40,616 nucleotides of DNA from Acanthamoeba sp. SK_2022b (Eukaryota; Discosea; Longamoebia; Acanthamoebidae). The notes below the pieces were generated by a model. That model was given only the letters and a program-made list of their open reading frames with translations, was not told the origin of the DNA and searched no databases. Numbering within the stretch: the stretch's first letter is position 1; every line of letters starts with the position of its first letter. A program made the translations under genes and the position numbers. The DNA lies in the NCBI GenBank assembly GCA_027943245.1, contig JANDJZ010000493.1:1-40616 (forward strand). Reading direction: 5' to 3'. Below, in pieces: positions 10,747-24,389 of this stretch.

Positions 10747-12769
10747 ATGAGCAAGCAGAGGATCTGTTACTTCTATGACGGTACGAAACGCCAGCTTATC
10801 TTGGCCAGTTACCGCCGTGTGTCGGTGAGGAACGATTTGCGTTGTGCTGGGTGGGGAGGGGTACTCTTGCCTATTCGTGATCCCACGCTCACACTTGGCT
10901 GGTTGGCGGGCCTGCAGGGGATGTGGGCAACTACTACTACGGTAACGGTCACCCGATGAAGCCGCACCGCATCAGGATGACCCACAACCTACTCCTCAAC
11001 TATGGCCTCTACAAGCAGATGAAGATCTACAGGCCCAGACATGCCACAAAACAGGAGATGGCGCAATTCCACGCTGAAGACTACGTCAAATTCCTCAGAT
11101 TGATCACTCCAGACAACATGAATGAGTACACGAAGCAGCTGCAAAGATGTACGCTCCCTGCCGTTTCTTTCCATCCTGTCTTTGCTATGTGATGGGCACC
11201 ACCGGCGGATAACGCGATGCTCACTCGCTTCTTGTTGCCTCTCCCGCAGTTAACGTTGGCGAAGATTGCCCAGTGTTTGATGGAATGTATCAATTCTGCC
11301 AGATCTCTTCTGGCGGTTCAATCGGTAGGCCACCCACCTTTTAGGGCTTCAGGCCTTGACAAGTGTGTCCAGTTCACCGGTGCCATGTGTCCGAAGCCGC
11401 ACTTGCGCTCACTCGTTCTCCCTTCAGGTGGTGCTGTGAAGCTCAACCACGGCGAGTCCGACATCGCCATCAACTGGGCCGGAGGTCTCCACCACGCCAA
11501 GAAGTCAGAGGCCTCCGGCTTCTGCTACATCAACGACATCGTGCTGGCCATTCTCGAGCTGCTCAAGTACCACGCGAGAGTTCTGTATATTGACATTGAC
11601 ATTCACCACGGAGACGGTGTCGAAGAGGCCTTCTACACCACCGATCGTGTCATGACCGTCTCCTTCCACAAGTACGGAGAGTACTTCCCCGGCACAGGAG
11701 ACATCAGGGTACGAACCCATCCGCTCATCTTCCTCGACTCACGCGTGAGCGACTCCACCGCTCACCTTCTTCATTGCGTGCCACACAGGACATTGGAGCG
11801 CAGAAGGGCAAGTACTACTCGGTCAACTTCCCGCTGAGGGACGGCATCGACGACGAGAGCTACGAGAACATCTTCAAGCCCATCATCCAGAAGGTGATGG
11901 ACTGGTATCGGCCGGGAGCGGTCGTGCTGCAGTGCGGCGCGGACTCGCTGTCGGGCGACCGTCTGGGCTGCTTCAACCTCTCGCTGAAGGGCCACGGCGC
12001 GTGCGTCGAATTTGTACAGAGCTTCGGACTGCCCCTCCTGGTCCTGGGCGGCGGCGGTTACACCATCCGCAACGTCGCTCGCTGCTGGACCTACGAGACG
12101 GCTCTTCTCTTGAAGAAGGACATCAACGACGGTACGCTCCAACACCACGCCTTGTTTATTTTTTTATTATTATCATATTTTAATTATTTTTTAAAATATA
12201 TTTTGTGCTCACGCTGCCCTTCTTCGTGCCACCAGAGTTGCCCTTCAACGACTACCTCGAGTACTACGGACCGGACTTTAGGCTGCACCTGTCGCCCTCG
12301 AACATGGAGAACCTGAACGATCCCAAGTACCTCGAGAAGACCAAGATCAAGCTGATCGAGAACCTCAGGAGCGTGCAGGTTGGCGGAAGCCCTTCGCCCT
12401 CCTCCTACACCTTCAGCTTTTGCAAATTTGCTCACACCGCACGCCTCATGTGCAGGGAGCGCCTGGCGTGTCGATGAATGAGATCCCGCCCGACACCTAC
12501 CTCGGCTCGGACGATGAAGACGAAGAGGACCCCGATGTTCGCCTCAGCGGTACATGCAGCGGCGACGCCCCTGGCCGCGACAGCTGCGGCGCGACTCGAC
12601 TTCACTCACCCACACACGCACACTCTTTCCACCCAATGCAGAGCGTCACAGGGACCGCAGGGTTGCGCACGAGGCCGAGCTTTCCGACTCGGACGAGGAG
12701 GATGCGGGACGACGCTTCGACGACGTTGCCTTTGACGAGGAGGACGATGAGGAGGAGGAGGAGGATTGA
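10747..12769 (+). CDS. Class I histone deacetylase (Rpd3/HDAC1-2 type)
   Basis: Eight exons: 10747-10780, 10918-11148, 11250-11324, 11428-11708, 11789-12131, 12236-12378, 12456-12549, 12642-12769, 442 residues in phase. The deacetylase domain starts at once: [20 protein letters not shown] and [11 protein letters not shown]. Catalytic features are present: GGLHHAKK (His pair about 135/136), DIDIHHGDG (zinc Asp and His about 171 and 173), [11 protein letters not shown] (Asp about 264) and the transition-state Tyr in GGGGYTIRN (about 298). The tail [20 protein letters not shown] followed by an Asp/Glu-rich end resembles HDAC1/2 and Rpd3. The enzyme removes acetyl groups from histone lysines in Sin3/NuRD-type complexes in the nucleus. 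The first exon encodes only about 11 residues. Confidence 0.98.
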
Positions 12770-13244
12770 TGCCTCTCCCGCCCCTCCGTTGGCTCTATTA
12801 GTACGCCGGATCTCGCGAACTGCACTTACGTACCGAATGAAGAAGAGGGGAACGGAACACAAACAACATCAAACGCTCTCAAGAGGAAGCCACACCTCAA
12901 TTGAGATCAAGGAGGCCTTTAGACGAATTCGTGAGCGACACCGTCCTTCTTTATCACCATCTTGTGCTTTGTGTTTTCAAGTGTATGTAAAGCTTTGCCT
13001 TTTGACCATCCTTGCACTTGTTGGGCCACTTAGACGTCAAGCACCTGACATGTGGGGCTGTACTCAGCTGAGTCCTACAGTGGTGTGTTGCGTTGACAAG
13101 GGGCTGCCTCACGCAGGGTTGCTGATGGCGCTGGTTAGCGTGGCTGACCTACACTAGAAAAGGCAGTGGCCATTTCTTGCGTTAAAGAAATAACCAAGTA
13201 ATTATAAAAGAGAGATTGGTTTGGCGAATCGCTACCGCGGCAAG
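12770..13244. other. Intergenic between HDAC and spatacsin genes
   Basis: About 475 bp containing the HDAC 3' flank and the spatacsin promoter. A perfect 12-bp palindrome ACTCAGCTGAGT lies at 13062-13073, and TATAAAAG at 13203-13210. No coding signal was seen. Confidence 0.5.
13203..13210 (+). promoter_or_regulatory. TATA box of the spatacsin gene
   Basis: TATAAAAG lies 35 bp upstream of the chosen ATG at 13245. A TSS 25-30 bp downstream would leave a 5' UTR of only a few nucleotides, which is plausible in compact protist genomes but not shown here. Confidence 0.5.
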
Positions 13245-16200
13245 ATGCGTCGAGGGCCCTCTGTGGGCGACTTAACCTCCCCCTCGCCATCGACCGTGGG
13301 CGAAGGAATGGATCTCGAGGACGACGGACAGTCCACGCCGGTGACCTTGATCTGCCTGCGTAAATTCGAGTATGAAAATGCGCTGCTCGACGAGATTGTG
13401 GAGGCCAAACTGTCACCCACACGTGGGGTGGCGGCGCTGCTCGGAGCCAAGCGCACCCTTCATCTTGTCCTACTCTCGGCCGCGCAACACAGCACCACAA
13501 GCCAAGGCAAGCTTATTGAAGGTTTCCTCATTCACGATGTAGAGAGGTGCGCACTTGATTTGATTTAGTTTATTTATTTTATTCTGAATAAAATAAAATA
13601 ATATATATATATATATATTTATTTCCACCAAAACTGAAACGGAGAGAGCCACAGGTTCGAATGGGCAGGCCCGATGGCGGTGGGCGAGCACGACGGGCGA
13701 TTGAGCGTGCTGCTGGTGACGGACTCCAAGGGCAGCCTATGGGCGTACCAGGTGGCCGAACCCTTCGCGCACCACGCGTGCCACCTGCTGCCGCTCCCTG
13801 CCCAGCTCGACTTGGCCATCACGCCTCGCGCCTTCCTTCCCACCGTGCAGCACGCCGACGTGGCTCAGGGTAGGTCCTCCATCTGTCATGTGCGCACTCC
13901 CGGCCTGGCCCTGACGACTACCCCCCCCCCCTCTCCCTGGCATGTCACGCCGCACAGACAGCAACAGGCCATCCATACCTTACGCCGAAGTGAGCCTGAG
14001 GCAGCTCAAGCAGCTGCTAAACTCCAAGCGCTCCACGGCTCCGCGTACATCGGCCCTCCTCGCGCTCGCGCTCGCGCACACGCACTGACGTTCGTGTTGT
14101 GTTTGTGCTTGGTGCGTGTGGTCAAAACGCAGCGGTGGAGGGCGATGCGATCGAATTCATGAGCGCCATCAAGGTCTTCGACAGCGTGCTGCTGGTCGTG
14201 CAGCAGACCGCGATCGTGCTCTCTCTGTCAGTACAGCGCGGCGCCCTGGTCATCAGCCTTACGCGCCGGTAAGGCTCGATCGATCGTGCGGCCGTGGCCA
14301 CCATCACCACCTCCTCATCACACACTTCACGTCGCGTGTGGCCGCAGGTTCGCTCTGGGCGCGGCCTACGTCCACTTTGCATGCCTCGGCCAATGGATCT
14401 TCGCCCTCAAGGCAAGCGGGCACGTCGACCTGTGGGACCACGTATCCGGCTCCAAGCGGGCGCTCATCGATCTGCCCTCCTATCACCGGAAACATCAGCT
14501 CCAAGCCGGTACGCCTTGGCTTCATCACCCACACGTGGAGCTCTCTCTCTCTCTTTCCTCGTTTGAGGTCACTCCCCTGATCTCGTCGCGCTTTTGTCGT
14601 CTCTCTCGGTTCGTGCGCAGATGCCACGGCGACGGAGGGCGACTACAAGCGCATCGCCATTTCGTGCGACGGCGAGTGGATCTGCATCACGGACGCCTCT
14701 GGCAAGATACTGGCCGCTCAGCTGGACCACTACTTTCGCCAGTTCCCCTTTGCCGTCGTACGACCCTCCCAGCCCGCGCCTCTAATCCATTTCCTTGCGC
14801 AAACCAAACTCTCCCTAATTTTTAATTGATTTATTTAATTTCTAAATTTATTTATTTATTGATTTATGAATCGCACAGAACCACCCGGCGGCGGCGCTCG
14901 TCGACTATCAGACGACCTCGGCGCCCCCGCCCTCGCGCTACTCCTTGTCCGTGGCGGCCTCCCATTCCATGTTCGCGGCGAGTGCCGCGCGTGGCGGGGC
15001 CGCAGCAGACTCGGCCGCTGGCTCGGGAGCGCTCCCGCGGGGGCTTCACTGGCTCGACGACATGAGCGGCGTCGATGCCGCCGCTGCCGCGTCGGGCGGT
15101 GCGGGCTGGGTGTCTGGTTGGCGCTCGGACAACGTAGGCCATGGTGAGTGGTCACGCCCGCCCCATCCACCGCCCAACACACGCGACCCGTGACCGCGTG
15201 GAACTACTCTCACGCGCAACGCGTTTTCCGCAGATGGACTGGAGCTGAACGGCTTCACGGTGAGCAGCTCGGTGACGCCGCGACAGCGCACGCTGACCTC
15301 GACCCCCTCGCGGCAGAACTCCTATTCGGCGTTTGACTCGCCCATGCTGCGCTACGGCTCCTTCACCTACGACGGGAGCGGCGTCTCGCCCTTTGTCGCC
15401 GCCACGTCGCCCACCTCCACTCTCGCCAAGCTCGCCTCGGCCGCCGATAAGGTACACGCCTGCGATCAGTGGTCTCGATGCTGTCCCGGCTGACGGGGCG
15501 CTTGGGGCTCGCCAGGACTGGCCGGAGGACCCGGACAAGCATCGCGCGCGCGTGTGGTCGGTACCGGGAAATAGCCGGGAAGACGCAACGAGCGCCGCCA
15601 CGATGCCGCTGCTCACCGTGAGTCCCGCGTGCGTGATCGTCGAGATGGAGGCCGCTGACGACTTGGCCGACGGAAGCGTCGACAGCAACGGCGCCTCCCT
15701 CACCGGCAGCGGTGCGGTCAGCGCCCAGCGCGCCGCCGCTGCCGCGCAGCTGAAGCGCAGGACCGTGGTCGTCTACGAGCGCAAGAGCGGCGTCAAGCTG
15801 TGGGAGGGCAAGCGGGAGCCTGGCGTCGTGCTGCGCGAGGCGGACGACTCCTGGTACGTGCTGAGGCGCGAGGGGCTCTTCTCGCTCATCGTCGGCCAGA
15901 CCCAGGAGCGACTCCTCCACAACATGATCATGGGCGGTACCGCCTTTCCCTCCCCGCCATCCGGTGGCCTCACCGTACACTAAACCGTCGTGGTCCGCAA
16001 TCGTTTGCAGGCAACGCGATGCTGGCGGACAAGCTCTGCCGCATCAACGGATGGGACATGGCGGCCCTGCCGCTGCACGCGCTCGAGTTGGGCGTGCGCT
16101 ACCGCCAGATCAATGTCGTCCAGTCGGCCCTGTCGTCGCTCAGCCCCATGCAGCAGCTTCCGGCCGGGCGCCTGCTCGCGCGCTTCGCCGACGAACTGCA

Positions 16201-17367
16201 GCCCACCACCGACCACGAGTTTGCGCACTCGCTCCTTCAAATCGGTATGCACGCTCGGTCCGCCAGCCGCGCGTTTCATTTATTATTTATTATTTATTTT
16301 ATTTATGGCATATTTATTTATTTATTTATTATTTACCTCGATGTATCGACATGGCGTAGGCATGAACTTCATCGGCGACATCATCAAGGACAAAGCGGGC
16401 AGGGTGCACGCCGCCAACGCGCCAGCCGACGGAGAGGAAATGGAGCAGCTCCTCGAGTTCTCCCGCATCCTCGAGACGCTACGCGACTCCCACCTCGCCA
16501 GCGCCCGTCCGAGCCTCTCCCTGTCCATCGATCAGGTGACCGCCGCCGCTCTCACGCCTGCCTGCCTACGGCCGCCCACGCACGCACGCACGCATCGATT
16601 GACGATGGTTGGGGTTTGTGCAGGAGATGGAGGACAGCAAAAAGAGCGACAAGGTGAGGAAGGCCAAGCCCCGTTCGCTGTTCATTCCCTCGGGGCCCTC
16701 CGCCGAGGACTCCAACGGCGCGCTGCGGGTGTCTGGCAAGCACAAGCTGAACGCGAAGCTGTGGGGCGAAGTGCTCGACGGCCACATCGGCTTTGGCGGA
16801 TTCGAAGAACGCTGGGAAGTACGCAGTGCTCTCTCTCTCTCTCTCTCTCTCCCTCTCTTAGGATTCGCTTTTGCTGCTTTGCAAAGCAGAACCCGCGCTC
16901 ATCGAATGTTGTGGTGTGCAACAGCGCATGCAAGACGCGGAGGTGGTCAAGGAGGCCCTGCTCACGAGCGCGGTGTCGCGCGCGGTCGCGTATCTTCAGC
17001 TCCGCCACTCGGACAAGCCGCGTCCGCCGGGCGGCTACTTTGCCTACTTCAAGAAGATCGGCTTCGCCCTCGTCTATCAGGCCGTGTGCCAGGACCAGGT
17101 AGCGGCGCCCTCGCCCCTCAACGTCGTGTCCCTGTTCTGTGTCTTGACTGTTGTGCGTCGACGCGCGTGTGCCCGTGGAGGTGGAGCTGGCCCGACGCAT
17201 CCTGCTCACCATGGGCGAGAATGCCGATGCCCATCTCCGTCTGCTGGCCCTCTACACCACTCGCCGCTCGGTCCGCACTCGCCTGCTCGACGCCCTGCCG
17301 TCGTCCATCTGGTCTCCCGGTACGCGCGGCTCTGCGTCTGCCGAGTCGTGTGTTGTGTTGCCTTAGA

Positions 17368-17398
<31 letters not shown>

Positions 17399-18214
17399 CT
17401 TCACACAGAGGAGCTGGAGACCATCGCTTTCGCGAAGAAGCTCGAGAGGCTCTACCCGAACCCCTACTACTCGCTAGAGTACATCTCGCGCTCGTCTTCC
17501 CGTCATCCCACCCTGGCCAGCTTCGCCGTGGTGCCCATCCCTTCTCTCTCTCTCTCTCCCCTCCTGCCTCTCCGCTGTGTCATGATGCATTGCCGTCGCG
17601 CTCGCGGTTGACCAACGGCTTGCGTGGCCGTCGGGCGGGCAGCTGCCCGAGAGCGCGGCGACGAGTCAATCCGTGGAGCTGTTGCGACGGGCGGACGACA
17701 TCGACGACATCCTGCCCCAATCGGCAGCCCTGTACGGATTCCGCATCACCGGCACCCTGACGCCCGCCGAATCGCCTGCCCGACCCAGCAGCGACAAGTG
17801 GGAACGGTATCTCTCTCTCTCCCCTCTTTCTCTCCGCCCAGCTGCGCTGTCTCAGCTTTGCCTTATCCACAATCGACCACGCGGCCACGGCTTCGGCTGT
17901 CGACAACTCGTCTGCAGTTTCGTAATAACGTGGGAGGGTCTCCCTGTCAGGTGGGAAATCGCTCTGCCGCCGATGGTGGACACGGCGCACAAGCCCGAAG
18001 ACGCGCCCGGTGGTGGGAGCGGCTACGTGCAGTTCTCGCTGGCGTGGGCCCTCGACTGGGACCAGCGCACGCGCGACCGGATCCTCGTCGAGAAGGACGC
18101 CACCCCGGGCGGCCCCGACGGCCTCGCTGCCGCCGTCGCCTATGCCGTGACCCACAACCAGCCGGCGCGCCTCACCAAGGTGCCGGCCTGGCCACTCTCA
18201 CACTCGCGAGATGA

Positions 18215-18277
<63 letters not shown>

Positions 18278-21200
18278 CTTCTCACGGGCAGCGTCGGTCG
18301 TGCCACGCGTGTTGGATTTGAACTACAGATCCTGCGCAGGTTCCTCCCGGGCGCGCCCTCGAAGGACTACGACCCCGCGCCATTGGTCAAGGCCGTCGAA
18401 GAGGCGCTCCCCCTGGGCACGGAATTCATGGTATGCCTGTGCGTGTGTGGTGTGTGTGCGTGCGCGTGTGTGTGTGTGTGTGGTGAATTCGGTAGAGGAG
18501 GCGCCCCAGCTAACCTCCAGTTCGACGCGACCGTCGACAGAACGACCTGGCCGTGAATGAGCTGGCCAGGCACGGTCTGTTCCTGGGCGAAGAGAAGCGC
18601 AACGTCTCCACCCTACTGATCCGCCTGTGCAAGACGGGGCAGCTCTTCTCCCCGCCGCCCCGGCCGCGCTCCCTCGACGACGAAGACGCCGACGAGACCG
18701 ACACGGACACCAAGTCGACCGACGTCGTTCCCACGACGACCGCCGGGGCTGATGCCGCTGACGTACATACCTCACGCATTCCTTTAGTCGGTCGGCGTCG
18801 ACAATTGACGCTTGCCCGTGGTGTTGTTGGGCCATTGGCACAGATGGAGGGAGGCTACCTGACCGACGCCAACGTGCACGCGATCGAGCGGGAGATGGTC
18901 ACGCTCTGTGCCCAGCAGGGCCTGGGCCCGTTGCTGGTGGGCTTCGTGCGCAACTACCAGCTGGCGCTCACCGAAGACGAGGCCCGCGGGCTCACCGCCC
19001 ACCTGCCCGAGGTGCCTCGCTGGCTCGACCTCTTCATCCACTTCCGCCTCCACTCCGACCTCGGCGAGCTGTCGCTGACCAACGCCGCATTCCTGCGCGA
19101 TGTACGCGTGTGACAAACATTTTTATTTATTTATGTATTTATTATTTAATTTAACGATTTTTTCCCTTCTTTCTTTCAGAGGGACGTGACCTTGAACGAC
19201 CTGCTCAAGGAGGGCGAGCTGCTCTCCGTGCTGGGCACCCTGGCCTACGCTCCCGAGGGCGTCAAGGCCGTGCTGGCCGACCAAGTCAAAGACGATCGCT
19301 ACTCAGTCGACCCCCACCTGCTCTACCGCGGTACTGCCCCCCCCCCTCTCCCTCACTCAGTGCCATGCCCCGCAACCGACCGACGACGGCTCACTCCCCG
19401 TGTTGCGCTCTTCCTCGTGGCCACACAGCGCTCTCCGGGCATCCGACGCTGCAGCAGGCCCTGTTCCCCGTTCCCCCCGCCGAGCGATCCGAACATCAAA
19501 ACGACGTGGACGACGACGAGGACGCCTCGCGAGGTTCGCACGGCCACCTTCCTTATTTGGTCTCGTCTGTATGTCGTGTGTCGTGTTGTGTGATGTGTGT
19601 GTTGAGATAGACTCAATCTCGCCCGCACTGGCAGACCTGGCGTCGGGCAAGGGCGATGTCACGCTGGTGGAGCTCCTCACGGAAACGACTCCCTTTGCCG
19701 CGCGCGAGATCCTGTGCACGGCGCCGGGCAGGACCGAGGTGCCCAGCTTCCGGAAGGCCGTCAACGACCGCACGACGTCGGACGGCGAGGCGTGGGAGGA
19801 CTCGCTCGACGTCCACTACTACCTGGCCCAGTCGCAGCCCTTCCACGCCTTCCATCGCATGCTCTACAACGTCAAGGAGGCCCTCTCATCCCCGCTCCTC
19901 GCGCCCTACATCACGCCCGCCGCGCTGCCCGTCTCCTTCTTCACGCGCCCGCTCCGCGAGCGCATGCCCGACGCCGAGGGCATCATACCCATCTCGCCCG
20001 ACGAGGTATACCCGCCCCCAATCCGCGTTGCGCGTGTCCCATTCCTAATGTGCCGCATACTTTCCTAATAAGCAACTAACCACGCCGTTTGTCCGTTTCT
20101 GTGCAACCACCAGGAACGATATCTCTGCAAGTACGCTCGTGTTGTGGCCCTTCGGCATGCGGGGGAGAAGGCTGTCGCCGGTACGCCTGTTCTCTGATTG
20201 GTTGCATAGCAACTCCGGATATACTTAACGGCCCAATTGGCTTCTTCAGGTACGTGCGCGTGCTTCCTGCAGCTCTGCGGTCTGCCGTCGGACGACCTGG
20301 CCATCGACGCGCATGCGGCGACGCGCATCATTCGCCATACTGTGCCCACGCCGCCGTCACACGCACTCCTCGTGGACACATTCATGAACCTCACGGCCAA
20401 GGACAACTGCGCCAAAGCGCTGTGTCCCTCCTCGTCGACGCCAGCAAGCAGGTACGCTTCCCTTGCCCATTTTAATTCTTGAATTTTTTTGATTAAATTG
20501 TAAACCAATTTTCTTTATTTGTTGACTTTTTACCTTTCTTGTTACTTGTCGACCTAGCTCTACCACCGCCGGATCGATGCGGAGAAGGGAAGGGACACGC
20601 CGGTGGCGCCAGGCGAGGGGTCGGGCAAGGTGTGGGAGCTCGTGGTCGCCTTCTGCCAAGAGCACGGACTTGCAATTTCTACATGGTACAGCACACGTGC
20701 CACTTCCCTCTTATGGACTCTCGATCGTGGTTGGCCCGTTTTTAAAACGGAACGTATTGATTGGGTGGCCTCTCGTCAACCAGGTATCTGGAGCAGCTGG
20801 CGCAGGCCGGCGACTGGATCACGTTCCTGTTCGAGTCACAACGTGGCGGCTACCCGCCCGACATTCCTCTCCAGGTGGCCCGCTCGCAATTCGCCGACAC
20901 GGCCGTGGGCGCCCACCTCGTGCTCGTGCTCGCGCAGCTGGCCAAGACCAACCCGCGAGGCTCGACCGAGGTACGGTCACCCTAAGACCGGGGGACACTT
21001 TATTGTCGACTTACCTAAACGCTCGTGTGGCACGCGCGCAATGCAACGCGCCGTACATGGGGGGGGGGCGTGCGACGACGATCAGGACGGGTTCTGGGAC
21101 CTGGTGCTGCTGGCGCAGAAGGAGGGCGCCCGCGCGTCGTCGCGCCTGCTGGCCGGCGCGGTGAGCCACGGTCGCCCACTGCTGGCCGTGCTGGCCGCGT

Positions 21201-23655
21201 GCGACAAGCCCTCGGGCGACGACCTCTACCAAGTCCGCTGCCTCGTCGCCTGGTAAACCAACCAACCAACCCAAACCACCGCTGCTCGCTCGAGCCTTCT
21301 GCTAAGTCGCCCCGCCTCCACTCATCTGTCGACAATCGCGCACGCAGGTTGCTTGCGTCGGCTTCGAGGCTGATTGCGCACAAGGCCTCGTCGGCGTCGA
21401 ATAAGAGCGAAAACGGTACCAAGAACAAGAGTCGCGATGCGCTCGGCAAGAAGATATCGGTCTCCGCGCCAAAGACTACGCTGCCCGTCTTGCGACAGAA
21501 CCCCGAGGAATGGAACCTGGTGCGTTGGACATCCCCCTCCCTCCTCTTTACCGTCTCGTTTTCATTTCTGTCGACATTGGACCGCGCTCACTGCGCCACT
21601 GCCTCTTTTCATCATCAGGACGACCTGGGCGCAGCGGCCAAGTGGATGGTGGACGAGGGCCGCTTCCTCATTCTCCAAAGGGGCCTTCTGATTTTCGACC
21701 CACACGGCACCTTCCTCGAATACGTCCTGTTCCACCAGGTGCTCCCCCGTCCCCATTTTTTTTAACTTTTATCTTAATATATTTAAACTAACAAAACAAA
21801 AATTGATTTAAATTCATTTTTGTTGCATGAAAAATTGCAGGCGTTCGCTCAGTATCGCTTCACGGATGCTGGCCTGCACCTCGACCAGTTCGTGTCCTTG
21901 CTGCCGTCGTCAGCCTCCATCGCGCCTTCCCGTACGCCCGCCTGCCTGCACGCCTGCGTGCTCGCCCCTTTGTCACCATCATCGTCGTCATCACGCAGAA
22001 TGGTGGCGAGCTCTCGGTCTGAGCCTGCTGGACGCCCTCCTCGAGAAGGCGCCGTCTGGCTACGAGCAATGGCAGCTGCTCTCCCTCGCCGCCCAGGCCA
22101 GTACCGTCGCCCCCCCAAAGCCAGTCGCGCGTTCTGTGAATTTTTGTCGACTCCTAACGTGCGCTTGGCGCGTCGCCAGATGTGTCGGAGGAGTACAAGC
22201 GGCTCCACAAGGACTTTGGCATCCTTCGCTCGGCGGGCCTGCCCTTCCGCATGCTCAAGGGCAAGCGGGAGGACGTCGTCCACGCCCTGCTCGCTGGCGG
22301 CCACTTTGCGCTGGCTCGCGAGTTCGTCTCCGACGTACGTCGAGTCTCCCCTCCCCATCCCATGCAAGCCACCTCGATCCCGCTCATCGCGTTCGCTTTT
22401 CAGGGCGAGGAGGGCAAGGAGATGCGGTCGTGGGTCACCGAGAAGGAGGTCCTGGGAAAGGTGGAGCACTACAAGAAGGCCGGCCTGTGGGAGCTCGAGC
22501 AAGAGCGCACCAAGCTCTGGAAGGTGTGCCCTAATTTTTTTATCACCTATTGTTGTATTTTTACAATTATTATTATTTTTATATTCATTTATTTATTATA
22601 ATTTCGGCAGGAGTGTCACCGCATCGCAGAGCAAACCGACTGGGCCCCGGCCACGGTGGCACGCTTCTTCCTCCACCACGCCGACGACGCGCGGCGCTTG
22701 CGCAAGGTCCGCCTCCCCCCCTACCTCCCCCCACCGGACACCAGGCCTGACACAGCGCGTGTGTTTGTTATACGCGTCGACGCTTCGAACGAGAAGAACG
22801 TGAGCGAGCAGGCGCTGCTGTTGGATTTCGCGGTGTCGTTCCTTCGCCGGGTGTCGGTGGATGTCAAGCCGCCCGAGTGGGCCACGCAGGGCTGGGCCAC
22901 CCGCCCCATCACGCCCGAGTTCATCCAGGAGCTCGAGAACCGCGTCCTCCTGCTCGGCATCACCACCGAGTCCGGGTAGGACACGCCGCACACGCACACG
23001 CACACGCACACGCACACGCACACGCATGGATCGGCTAACGCCTGGTGGCACAGGGACGGTTCGAGAGACATTGGAGAGGAGGGCATCGAGGAGAGCCTGC
23101 TCGATGAGATCGTGGGCAAGCTCATCAACGAGGGCAAGCTCGAGAAGGCCGCCAGCATCTGTACGCGTCTCATCTTGGAATTCACAGAGTTGGTGTGTGC
23201 TCACTTTTTTCGTTAATTATTAACAAAACATTTTCTTCTATTATTTATATTTTCTTATTTTATTTGTTTAATCGCACGCAGGCAAGCAGTTCAACATGGA
23301 GGGCAGGGACCTGATGATCGTGCGCGCTATGAACGCCATCGCCGACGGATCCGCTTCCGTCAGCTCCCTGCCCACGAGTATTGCCCCCTCCCCTCTCTCG
23401 CCTTTATTGTTGCCGGTCAATCCCACGCTCGACACTCTGTCATCGCCGACGTGCGCATTTGCTCACAAGGCACGCGCGCGCGGCGAAACCCCCGCTCCCG
23501 CACACACAGAGATCGTCGACTTGCTGAAGATCAAGTTCTACGGCCGGACCGACTTTGCCGAGGCGATGGGCAGCGGATCGGGCACGACCGGCATCCAGAA
23601 GGTCCTCGAATGGATGGCCACGCTTGTCCAGCACTGCCGGTACTCCCTGGTCGTG

Positions 23656-23718
<63 letters not shown>

Positions 23719-24326
23719 AGCAATGAAGTGACGCAGTGATGCTGTGGTGGTCGTCTGTCACAGGCAATACGCGGAGAAGATCGTGGTGCAGTACAAGGTC
23801 GCCGTGCAGCTCTCCCTCCCGTTCGGCGACATCGACATCAAGGACCCCTACAACCTGCTCCTCTTTCTGCTCCTCAACGGCAAGGCCCTCTTCCCGCTCA
23901 TCGAGGCCTTCATCACCCACTACCAGCTCAACTACGCCAAGGCACGCCCTCAGCTTTTTCATTTTCATTTTCATTTCTTTTCCCTTTTCCTGACACGACG
24001 CACGACCACAGGTGGCGGTCCACATCGCGGACTCGTATTTCAAGGCCGTGCAAAGCCAGGCACGAGGCGGGCGCCGCGTGGGGAGCCTCGGGACGTACAA
24101 GTCCTCGCCGCTGGCGGCGAGCGGCGGCGATGCCGGCGAGTCGCAGGCGACGGGAATCGACCCGGCCTGGTCCGACGACGACTTTGCCCAGTTCGTGAAC
24201 CTCTCCAAGGACCCGGGCGAGGTCGGCAACCGGCTGGTCTACCTCATCAACAAGAACAAGGACCAGATCCCTCATGAATGCGAGGTATGCACACAAACTC
24301 CGTGTTGTGTGGCGTCGGAGCTCATC

Positions 24327-24389
<63 letters not shown>

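Noticed and set aside
20237..20482. Exon 25 read in the alternative frame throughout
   Set aside because: That frame gives Arg/His/Gly-rich text with poor codon bias; the chosen frame has G or C at most third positions until about 20420.
22988..23030. Regular hexamer repeats as a CRISPR-like array
   Set aside because: There are no unique spacers, the units are 6 bp and the array sits in a spliceosomal intron of a eukaryotic gene.
23655..23719. Arg-Gly repeat coding region (RGG-like)
   Set aside because: The hexamer array lies between a good donor (23640) and acceptor (23763); exons on either side join in phase without it.
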